From Apus apus (Eukaryota > Chordata > Aves > Apodiformes > Apodidae), in assembly GCF_020740795.1 (NCBI RefSeq), contig NC_067282.1, positions 146,182,858 through 146,246,857 on the forward strand: 64,000 nucleotides of DNA, read 5' to 3'. Within the stretch, counting starts at the first letter, position 1. Each line of letters starts with the position of its first letter. The translations under genes and the position numbers were made by a program. This document shows, in pieces, positions 37,516-49,500 of the stretch. The notes beneath the pieces are model-generated. The model did no database searches and was not told the DNA's origin. It saw only the letters and a list, made by a program, of their open reading frames with translations.

Positions 37516-40500
37516 GTGAGTGGTGAGCTTTGTCAGCCTTTGCTGAAGCACCTGGGAGGTGAGGGTAACCAGCATATTTTTATGTAAAAAAATTTGGGAG
37601 AGGAATAAACTAAAATTTCCCTGTTCTTACTACAGCAGAAACAAAGGTTTAACAAAACAAGAAGATATATGTGTGTATGTCACCAGGGGCCTTAATTAAA
37701 ATTATTCCCCCCAGGTGACTGAAAAAAAATCCCAGCGCTTAAGGTCAGTGAATATGAAATCATGTGCAAGTCCAGGGCAGAAGAATGACAGTGACTGCAG
37801 ATGGAGATATCCTGGTCTGTGTCAGGAAAGCTGGGAGATGAGGCGTCTCGTTCTGTAAGGTGGAAAGGAGATTGTAGGCATCTAAAAAGCACTTGTGAGC
37901 CAGAGGGCTGTGCAGTGCTTTTCAGAGACGCTGCAAAAACAGGCAAGAAGTAACAGTCTTAATATGCCGCAAGGGATCCCCTTTCTGCTGGTGAGGATAG
38001 AGAAACACTAGAGCAGATTACCTGGGGAGCTGCAGAATATCCACCAGCTGGGGTCGGTGTCTGGGTGTCTGTCAGAAATGGTTTGGATATGTCTGATGTG
38101 GCCTTGGTGCAGATCAGTTCAGCCGTACTTTCTGTGCATTACCCTTGGCTCCATTTCTGGAATGTAATACCAGTCTTCTCTCACAAAGAATTGACTTTCT
38201 GATGACAGTTTCATTCTAGTTCTGAAACAATTTGGCTCTTAAATTACAATGGATAAAGCATATAGCTTTTAGTTTTCATTAACTGTGTAAAATCACCATC
38301 TCAGAAGTGCTCTAAAGGTGCTGTTAGGAGAACTGCAAGATCTCTCAGCTCTGGGGAGAAGTCCGATGTTTATTCCAGTAGCTTTAAAGTTCTTCTTCTT
38401 CCATAACTTAGGAAAAACAAAACAAAACAGAAAAAAAAACAAAACATGAAAGGAGAAGTACTCCATGTGAAAAAATACACTTTGGCACTGTGTCATGTAC
38501 ACGCAAGTTTATAAATTGAGACATTCAATTGTTAATATAGCAACAAATGTGGTTCTTGCTCTTAGCATATGTGTACTGATATTTAATGTTGCAGCATATG
38601 TGTGGGTGGCTGGTGAATGATATACTTCTGCTAAAAGAAAACCTTAAAATACAGTATGAGCACAGTGTCTCTTTTAACTGAGCAGAGCAATAAATGATAA
38701 TGTGTGTGCTGATCACACAGCCCAAGCTCTGCACTTGGAAAGGTTTCTCTCTCTGTTGCATCCTTTGATAGGCTGCTGGAAGGGCCTTGGGAGCCTCTTT
38801 ATCAAGTCATTGTAGCCAAATTTGCTGGTTTGTTCTTCCCTTTTATCAGCTTGATGACCTCCCCTGATCATTTCTCTGACACTTTTTGTGCAGTATATTA
38901 AAAAGGCCTGCTTCCCTTTCTGCTTTTTTTTCTTTCAAGTATGACATTTATATGAGTCCCATAGCATGAGTGCAGTGAAGCACTTAAAGGCACGCTTGAA
39001 GCATGTGAAGAGACCCACTGGAATAAAAGAGGCAAAGTGTCTGCCTATATTCCACACTTTGAACAGGGATTCTGCATAAATTTGCCAACAGAGAGGTGAG
39101 AAAAATTGAGGTCCTCACCATTAGTGTGACCTGAACATGGCACTACTGCCAAGGGACTTGGAGATGTGGCCAAGTCACCACTGGGTTCCCCCGTGTTATC
39201 CCTCCACAGCTGCCTGAGCTGGGCAAAGGAGGAGACAGCACAGCTAGAGATGGTCTTACCCCACAGGGTCACACCCCAGCAGCACTCAGCCCCATTGCTA
39301 GAGGGACTGTGCTCAAAGAAATGACATGTTTTACGATTTCTTTTGGTGAACAAAGGATGTTTAATCTAGCGAGTGAATCCAGGGTAGGCAGGGCTAAGGA
39401 TTTGTGCTTAGGCATGTTCGAATGGCATGATGAATTGCTCTGAAGAGAAAACACAGATGGGATTTTTTTATTATTATTTTTCTTTTTTTGGCACAGGCAT
39501 AAATGTTTCTATCCATTTTCCTAAAAGCTTTAAGCTGTCTTCCCTGGCACGCCTCTCCCAGGGTTTCTCGTTGTGCCCTGGTGCAGGGGCAGGGGGGCAC
39601 AGAGGTGCTTGGCAGGGCAGGAACAGGCAGTCCCCAGGCACTGGTGCCTCCTGACGTGAGAAGAGACCAAATGAGCCTCCCATGCAGACACTGCCCTTGC
39701 GCTGCACCACTGGGGGTGTGTTGTCCCCTGGTGGCAGGTCCTCTCTCTCAGAGGAGATGCCCTTTCCAGGTCCTCTGCTTGGTGCCTTTGAATGAAGGAA
39801 GGGATTTATGTGAAGATGCAAGATAAGGAGTGTGGTCTGTGACTAAAAATGTGATTGGAATGACCAGTTCAGCCATGGCCTGTTGGCTGAGCTGTTCTCA
39901 CTACCTTGTAAGCACTATCTCACCAGTCTAACTGTGAGGAGAAATGGAAACCCAAACCTCCAGGAAGTTTTCCAAAGGAAACCTCTTATAGCTCAGTGTA
40001 ACATTTCTATCACACACCTTTCCACAATACTTCCATGGAAAATTTGTACCATTAACCAGAAAATGGAGAATTTATTTCTTTTCAGCAGAAAATTCAATTG
40101 CTTCAAGACTTAGTTCAAAACACTGTAGGACACAAAAATAAAGAGGAGGTCTGATAAACCTCTTTTTCTTCTTCTGATTCACTACTTATTTTAAACAGAT
40201 TTATTTATCCCTGAAAAGTCACACAGAAAAGGGAAAATCCATGGGATGATTTACTCAGTGCATTTCTACCCAAACTTTTCCAGGAGCCTTGTCTTATGCA
40301 GAACTTGGAACAAGAATCACCAAGTCTGGAGGACATTATATCTACATTTTGGAGACACTTGGGCCTCTGCCAAGTTTCTTATTCTTGTGGGCAGAGTTTT
40401 TTGCTATCAGGTAAGAGATTTGGTTTGCTTGCCCTTCACTGGATGCTGTGACAATTTAAAAAGCCAGAAGTTACAGTGCCAGGTAACAGTCTAGGCAGTT

Positions 40501-43500
40501 TGCAAAAGAAAGCGTAGAAACAACCTGAAAAACTTTTAAAGGTTTTCAGTGATAAAAGGAAGAAGGTACACTGAGTAAGTAGTTACACATGTTCAATGTG
40601 ATTCATACTAGAAGAGTGTCTCTCTTCTACCCTGGCAGCTGGTATCTTCCAATAACCATAGTATTTTTCAGACACTGACATAGATGACAGATTTATTTCA
40701 AGTCTTCTGTTTTCATTGTGAAACTTGTTTGTCTTCTGTGGAGACAGCTTTCTGGCTTAGGCCTGAGTTAAATAATAGTTTAGAAAATTGCAAATGACTT
40801 CTTTTTTAACTTTAAAAAAGAAAGTTCTTACTCCTCAATAACCTCTGACCTTCATGTAAGCTGAGATGAATTGGGATGTATGAAGCACACCACATTGCTC
40901 AAGATGATTAATCTCAACTTTTGCTTTCAAGCTGGGAATTAATATTTTTGCAGTATGTGATTTTTTTAACCTGTTTACTGAGAAAACCCTACGAAAAAAC
41001 TCAGTTTCACCACCTGCATGGGAGGGAAGGTTTAAGCTGAGTGGAGAAACTTCCCCTCAAGTTTTGTGCAGTTTTGCATCACACCATTTTCTGGCCATCT
41101 GCAGACCATAGTTTGCGCTTGGTTTCCCCCATCCAGGCCTGCCAACAGTGCTGTGGTTTCCTTGGCATTTGGACGCTACATGTTGGAGCCATTCTTTGCC
41201 CCCTGTGCAGCCCCAGTCCCTGCTGTGAAGCTCGTGTCTCTCCTGGGGTACTGTAAGTACTAACTTTTATGGGACCGCTGATCTTGGAGCCTCTCTGTCC
41301 CACATCAGGAGCACTTACGGGATGTTAACTTCTGGAATAACTGTGGGATAAGGGCCCCATCTTACCCTCTGGGCCACCCAAAACCTCCTCATCTGAGGTG
41401 CTGGTTTGGGACCACTATATTTTCCAAGGAGAGAGAATGGAGCTTCCTGTTGATCACCTGGAGGCCTAGGTCAGGGGGATTATGCCAAGAATGGGAGTAT
41501 GAACTCTTTATATATAACTGAGCAATTGCTACCCAGGTTGAGGGTGTAAGGCTTGAAGTTTTGGATTCCTCACCTGATATACCCAGCCTGTGAATCTGTC
41601 CTGCCTGCTCTGGGGGTTGGTGTGTGTCGGCACAGGGACCACTATGAAGGGGCTGCTGAGACATCCCTGAAAACTCACACCTTCCACCCAGGTAGGTGTG
41701 GATCACCTGACAGCAGCCAGGCTCCCAATCTCTCTTAAAGCATAACTCAGATCCCCCTTCAAATGCTAAGCACTGGGCCACACCTGTGGGATTTTCTGAC
41801 ATCTCTCACCCCAAGTATCCTTCCTGACACAGCCTTCTCCCCAGCATTCCTGAAGCAGGGAGTGCTGCTGTATTTTTTCCTGCATGTGTCTAGCATCGGC
41901 TACAGCTGTAGCAGTGTGATCTCCTCTCCAGACATGGTCCTCACCCTCAATTCCTGGAGTGTCACCTGGAGCGCCCGCCTGCAGACAGCTCTCTCCATCA
42001 TCAAACTCCTGGCTCTTGCACTCATCATCGTGCCAGGGATGATGCTGCTGGCCCAGGGTAGGTGTGCTCCTGTGTGGCTGAGGGAAGGGGCTCAGCATGC
42101 CTGCCTGTCATGGCCTCTATCAGTGCCTAGTGACAAGCGTAGTACTCTAGCTGGCAGGAGCTTTCCCTGCCTGTGTGCTGGATGTGAAGTAGCTGGGAGC
42201 TGAGACCAGGGTAGCTGGCACTCAGCTGGATCATTGCACTGGGCTGATGTGCCTGGCTCAGCTGTGGTTCCTCCAAAACTGAGTGAGCCTCAGTACCTGA
42301 GGCTATGTGAGCCTACCTTCACCTTCCTCTGCAGATGCTCTTTCTTTGGTGTCAGACTTGCATGTTTTCATTGTGGCTTGAAATCCTTCCAAAGTGGCAT
42401 ATATCTTGATGGGCATCAGGGATGTGTGACAGCATCCTGTGGTGACCCGACTGGTCACAGCTGTGTAATGAGTTACCAGCCCTCAGCTGAGCCCTGGTAA
42501 CTACATCTCTAACCTTTCTGTGGCTTAAGCTGATGTCTTTTATCTCCTAACTGAGATGTGCAGTAACTCAATACACTTAAAACAGACTCACACAGGATTG
42601 CACACTCACATCCATAGTGGAGCGGAAAAACCCCTACCACTAGTAACTTCTGGGAGTGGTACAAGAGTATTGGCTTTGATTCAAGCCTCAGTTTATAGAA
42701 AAGCCCAAGGCATTCCCACTCAAGAGATGAAGCCTGCCCCCTCTTCACGCTGTTACCTTCCTCTGAAGAGGAAACAACACAGGCAGGAGGCTCCACATTC
42801 ATGTTTCTTCCTGATGTCTGGAGCTGGCTCTTTTGAACATGCAAAGATCCCCTTGGGCTGGCAGCACTTCTGAATTGAAAGACTGCCCTGCAGCTAGAAA
42901 TCCTGAGCCATTATCATTAGGAATGCCTTCAAATGACAATCTGGAGCCCTGGCACCAGTCCTCCTGTGAGGAGGATAAGTGCCAGTGACATCTGGAGGGA
43001 GAATTTACCAAGAGACCCCAATATGACAGGTTGTATTTAATGTGACTTGTGGGGGACTGTAAATCACTCGTCAATGTACCACAGACAATAAATCCTTTTT
43101 ATGCACCATCACTTATCAGCAATCATTTTAGAACATAAAAAGACTACCCTGACAGACCCACTCCCATACTTTTGTCTAGTTTTCTTCAAATCTGTTTACT
43201 TTTTGATTTTTTTTTTTTCTTTAAAACTGATTTTGTATCAGTTTGACTAATTCCCCTGCCTTGTCCTACTTTTTTGGTTGCACTCATCTCCTTTCCTCTG
43301 CCATTACCTTCCCTTTGGCTCTGATTTGTTTTAGAGACTTGCTGGGCCAGTGTTTCAAGCCCAAATGCCCAAACACTGTATCATTTTACCCCTTTCCTAG
43401 CAGAGGCCAACGAGGCAAGCTCCACACCTTTTAATTCTGAAGTGACTTTGATACGGAGAACTGAATATAGATGTGGAATCAAACCTTGCACCACCTGGAT

Positions 43501-46500
43501 TTGAAAATGCAACTCCTTTTGACATGTTTTTTATTGGCTTCCTTTGAATGAGAGGCCATTAGGTATTGCTTCCTTTCCTAGGTTTTCTTGGAGTTTGATA
43601 AAATACAGTTCATATCCAAAATCCTGACACTTAAAATTTTGTTTTCCCTCCACGCTCTCACTTCTTCCTCACTCCTGTGGGTGAGTGGCAGTGGCTAGCA
43701 GGGAAGATGGGCACTAGTGTGCTCAGAGCTGGAGGCCAGGCTGGCAGTCCCCATTGCTGCTCCCACTCTCTCCTCTGCCCTGGTTCCCATGCTCCAACCA
43801 GCATGGGGCTGGGGTCAGCGCTCCAGCAGCGGGATCAGGAGGGAGCACAGCGAGAGCCGAGTTAGTCGCCTCGCTGGCTGCACCACATCAAAGAGGAGCT
43901 TGCATCCAGCTGCTTAGGGGGCTGGGGGAGGAAGAGAAGGGTCAACCCAGTGAATTAACTTTGGGCCTAAAGAAAGGACAGGACAACTTGGGTCCTCTTA
44001 TCTCCATGATCTCCCATTCCCACAGCAGGCTCTGTCTGAAACAGAACCAGCCACTGCTGTTCTTCCTGAAACATCTCCTGTAGTTGGATGGGGGAGGGAT
44101 TGGTTCTGTCTCTGTGGAGTAAATGCATCAGTACAGCACTGTAAACTAAAGCAATTAAACAATCTGATCATCTGACTCCAAGGAAGTCACAAACACTCTT
44201 CCCAGGTCTGGGGGCGACGTGCAAGGGGTGTTGTACCTCTGGAAGGGAGTCCATCTCTGAGGTTTCCCTGCTCTGTGTCAATTGTTTATCTCTTCTGCAG
44301 GCCACACTGAAAACTTCCAAGATGCTTTTGACAGACAGTCGCTGGTTTTGGATAAGCTGCCCCTGGCTTTTTACGCAGGCATGTTTGCATATTCAGGCTG
44401 GTAGGTGTGATGGGAGGGACCTTGATGGGCAGCAGACTGGTGTCCAAGACATGGCTCAAACTCTCTCCCTCCCTTCCCCCTGCGCAGGTTTCAAACCAGC
44501 TTTGTGCGTGAAGAGTTGGTCAGACCTGAACGGTAAGGCTGAGAAGAAGTCATTTTGGGTTAACATCCTCTGGGCTACTGCAGTTTGCCCAAACACAGAA
44601 TGGGAGGAAACAAGTCTGGGGGTTCACCTAACCAACGCCAGCTGCAACCTGCAGTGATACTGTGCATAACGAAGGATAACAGCTTGTTCTTTGTGTGTGT
44701 GTCTTCCCTTTTCTTGTAGAAATATTCCCCTGGCTGTCATTGTGTCTGTGATCACAGTAATTGTGGGGTACATGCTCACCAATGTCTCCTATTACACCGT
44801 CCTGGGAACACAAGATGTTCTGGCTTCTCCTGCTGTGGCTGTGGTGAGTTGTCACCCCTGCTGTTATCCTTCTTCAGTGTGGTCAGCTTATGCTGAAGGG
44901 GTGAGCATGGCAAGTGCTTCAGAGATGGTTTTTCTATAAAATGCTTCATTGATTTGTCATTTCTCTGGATTCTTGGGCAACACCAACTTCTAGTCTTGCC
45001 TAGAAGATAATGAAAAATAATCTGCAGATGACAGTAGAAAAGATAAGATTTATGAGTTATATTTTACTTCTTTGACAGAGGAAGTTTTCTTTCTTTTGAA
45101 TCTGATGTTGCCTAGAGATCACCACATGTTCCTAAAGTCACTCTTGCTGTTCCTCCAGAGCTTTGTGCAGCGAGCCTTCAAAAGCCTGATCTCTGTGGTC
45201 CCGGTCCTTGTTGCACTGTCCTGCTTTGGAACCATGAATGGAGGAATCTTCACATTTTCAAGGTCACATCCCTAAAAAGCTGTTACTCTTCTGGTTTACT
45301 GAATTGGAGGGAAGCACCAGCGATCTGTGCAACTGCCCACCCACGTGATGGCATTTTAGCCACTCTTGTGGGAAAAAGAAGGTCTTTGACTCCCAGGATG
45401 TCAACTACTGGATGATTCCTGTTGGCTAAGAGTTTCTATTTCTGGCCAGGTCCAGGCTTTGGCATCTAGGGTTGGTCACAAACAGAAAATTTTATCTTCT
45501 TCCCCCCCTCTTCAGTTAAAATCCCCAATTTAAAGTGAAATGTCAATATTTCTGGTGAACTAGAGGCCTTGTTGACTTTGGCAGCTACTCAGTGAGACCA
45601 AGCCTTCTTTTGCTGGGTTCACCCAGCTGCTGAGCTGCAGGACAGAGGGCCCCTCTGTTGTGAGGATCTCTGGCCAAAGGCAAACTCTCCCTTGAGGACA
45701 TTGCTTTGAGGTCAGTGAAATTTTACTGGGGACAGACTATTCCTAAAGCAAATGTCAAGCCTCAAGAAATCTTGTTGTAGCAGTAAGAAAAGCTCTGTTC
45801 CACATGAAAATTATCTCGCCAGCTTCACTGGCTACTACGCTGCATGTACTTATGGGAGCCTTGAAATTGGAGAGGAGGGCAGAGCTCATGGAGAAACATG
45901 TCATGCTGGTCCCAAGGAGCTGAGTGAACTCTCTGGAGCCAGTTCTGTTTCACAGCTTTGATTGCAGAAGGAAAAATCAGTTGATACGAAAGGGATGTTT
46001 CATAGTGTGAAAGCTAATGAGTTATTTGATCTGCTACTCTGAAGTCCTGTATTAAATACAGGTGTGGAGAATCCTCTTCATTATACAGTGGATTTTTTTA
46101 AGGATGAGAAGTCCCTGAACAGCACAGAGCTTCTGCCTGTCCCTATTGCCTTTCTCTCCCCCATCCTGGCACCATTAAGATAATCATGGCAGAAAGGCCA
46201 TATAAACAGTGATGGGGCCTCCCTGGCTCCTGGCCAGCCACACCCCAGCAAAACCATAGGGACAGCAATAAAACCAATTTTACACTCATGCCCCAGCTGC
46301 TTTGGGCCCTGGTCCAGCCCAGCTGATGCTCTGGCATGGTTTATTTGTGGATATTAAATTTATTAAACTGGATGCAATGCCTTCTCCGTAATTGCCCTTT
46401 TGTGAGTCGAAGGAGGGATGGTGGCAAGGAGCTCTCTGCTGTCATTTTAAAGCTGGTCTTTTGTATAGCTGCCCTCTTGGCTGTGTGCTGAGCTGTATTT

Positions 46501-49500
46501 TCCAACAGCTGGCCAGAGGATTGAAAATTCTCTCTTATTTGAGGAAATTTCACTTAATATATATATAGGTGCGTGTATATATATAGAGAGAGATAAATAA
46601 ATATAGAGATAGATATAGATATATAAAATATAGGCATGAAGACTGACAAGTCCCTTTCATAAACTCATCAGCCTCTCTTATAAAGAACTGTAGTTTGGAA
46701 CTCCTCCACTTTCTACTGGAAAGATTAACTCCTTCTCTGATGGCAAGAAGCTTTCTTGCTTCTGTTTCCAGCCTGAAGTCATTCACGGTCACTTTGGACT
46801 TGCCTAAAGGTCTGTGCTAATAGGCACTGGTCCTGCTGGTGGGCCCTGCACTGCGTTGAACTAACAGGGCCAGGGAGAGCTACGGGAATTTGACATTGGG
46901 TTTTTTCTTCCAAATGCCCCAAAAACTCAGCTAAAGGCTTAACTGTGGCCTTGAACAGCAGACCTGTGCTGGGAGTGTGCCTTGTGGCCTCAGGTCAGTC
47001 AATTGACTGGTCTTTTAATTTCTAGTCTGGATGTAGCATCTTAATGTGTAGGGCTCCCTGTCTTTTCCTAGGACACTCTTTGTGGCTTCTCGGGAAGAAC
47101 AGTGGCCTCCTCTCTTCTCCATGATCCACATTCGAAGGCATACACCCCTTCCTGCTGTCATGTTAATGGTAAGGAGATCTGGCTGAGTGACATGCCCCGT
47201 TCTTGCGGTCTTGGCTTTCTTGCAAAGCCTGGAGATGCTGAGAAGTTTTAAAAGGTGTTGAGACACTAAGTCAAAGTCCAAAAAAATAAACAGGGTGGAA
47301 TTCTGGAAACAGCTGCAAAGTGTTAAGTCCCTTTGTGCCAGCAGTGGTATCCAAACCCACTTCCTCAAAGTCCCTGCTGTATAGCCTTGACCATGTGTTT
47401 TAAAAGTACTGTCCCTACCACCTGCCACAGTTGCTGTTTGGTATGGTCCTGTGAAAACACCTCTGCCAGGCTTTAGCTCTTTGGAAAACTGAAATTCCTA
47501 GGTGTGGTGGATATGCGGGGAATAAGTATTTGCAGAGATGCTCTGGTTTGTTTGTTTTGTTTTGTGTTTTTTGGTTGGTTTGGTTTTGCCTTTTTTTCTC
47601 TCTCTTTTTTTTTTTTTCTTGGCTTAGCTTGGCTGACCTGCTAAAGCATCTTTGTAAGTAACCTTTGCACTGGCAGCACAGGCTTTTTACTTGCCCTGGC
47701 CAGGACATAAAACATTAAAGACACTGTTGATCTTGAAAGGATTGCTCCTTTCTGCAGCAGATCATAATAGTATGTTTAGGTCTTTTGCCTTCAGTCTGTG
47801 ACACTGCTTTGTAAAGCTCTCTGAAATGCTGGGGCTTGAAGTAGCTGTCTGTGATTACAGGGGGGCTGGAGGAGGTGATCCCTATTACCCTTTCTAGTTC
47901 AAGGACCATAGTAAGGCTTTAATGATTGCATTTCTTCTTCACAATGCTCAGTTCCCTTTGGTTACTGCCATGGTGTGTATCGGAGATATCTACCATCTAT
48001 TGAACTTCTTCAGCTTTTCCCGATGGCTCTTCATAGGATTAGCCACCCTTGGGCTCATTGTCCATCGCCACCGTCACCCGGAACTTCACAGCCCGTTCAA
48101 GGTAATGCATGGGATGGATCTAACAGCCAGGAGTGTGCAGGCTTGTCATTTCTCTCTCTCATTTGCTAATAACTGGAGCATTACATGGCTATGGTTGCCT
48201 TTAGGCTCTAAGAAGTCCTGATCCGTATTGTTCAGTAAGGCATGTGTGGAGGCCCTGACAGTGGTTGATGTGCACAAACAGCCAGATGGGGTAAATCCTA
48301 TAAAACCTACATGTCATCAGTCTCATCTGTAAGATGGCAGCCTGCTCCAGGGGACAAAGTTTCAGGTTGGGATCTAGAACATGGGCAGAAAGCAGTTCCC
48401 ACGCTCACCTCTGGCAGGCTGCAAGGAAGGACCCTTCCCTGGATGCTATTCCAGTGGTAGCTAAGTCTCAGCTCTAGCTGAGAAGCAGGAGGGTGTCAGG
48501 CTTGGGGGAAAAGAGAATGGCCAGAGGGATCCTGCAAACAAACCTGACTTAAGGAGGAATCATCTGCTGGCACAAAAATACTATACAGTGTAAAGCAGCT
48601 TGTGTGTGACCTGTTGCTGCTGCACGCCCTGAGGAGTGCGCAGCACATGCATGAGGACCTTAAAGTGTAAGATCATAGAATATGCTGAGTTGGAAGGGAC
48701 CCATCAGGATCATTGGGTCCAACTCCTCTCCCTGTGTAGGGCACCCTAAGAATCACACCATGTGCCTGAGAGCATCATCCAAATGCTTCTTGAACTCAGG
48801 CAGGCTTGGTGCTGTGACTTTCCTGGGGAGCTTGTTCCAGTGCTTAGCCACCCTCTGGTGACTGCAATGAGGTCACCTCTCAACCTTTTCTTCTCCAAGC
48901 TGAGTAATTCAAATGACCTTAGCTGATCCAAATAAATCATCCCATCCAGACCCTTCAACACCCTCGTGGCTCTCCTTTGGACACTCTCCAATAACGTGAT
49001 GTCCTTTTTGTATTGTGGTCCCCCAAACTGTAGGATACCTTGTCCTCTTGTGCCTTTCCCTAACCTCCAGCTGGGTTTCTCCAATGGCCCTTCTCACCCT
49101 GTTGGGTGCTGGGATCCTCCTCGTGTTGGGAAGAGAAGTTGGAGTTGGTGCTGGAGCAGCTTTCTTATGCCCAGGGGACCTTTCCCACTGCTGGATAACG
49201 TGCAGGAGGTATTTGGCTGGGACAATGGTTGAAACGTGCACAGTTTGTTCCTGCCTCTGTTCACGCCTGCACGGTGCCTCCAGCCAGCTCTTGGAGAGGA
49301 GATCCCTGAGGCCACCAGCACGGGGCAGCCGATCAACAAAAAGGTCAGGGAACAGAAATGCTTCCCAAGGCCTCCTCCCTGAGCCACGTGAGGCCTAATG
49401 CAAAGTTTGGGGGTAATTTTTCTTCTTGGTCTTTACTGGAGGCAGCGTGTTTAGCTGAGAGCTTGAAGCTTCCTGGTTTGTTGGCTGGCTGCACTGGTGT

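Noticed and set aside
37289-37519. Alternative out-of-frame start at the transporter first exon
   Set aside because: The frame from 37323 gives a protein that matches xCT through all exons; the other frame ends within the intron.
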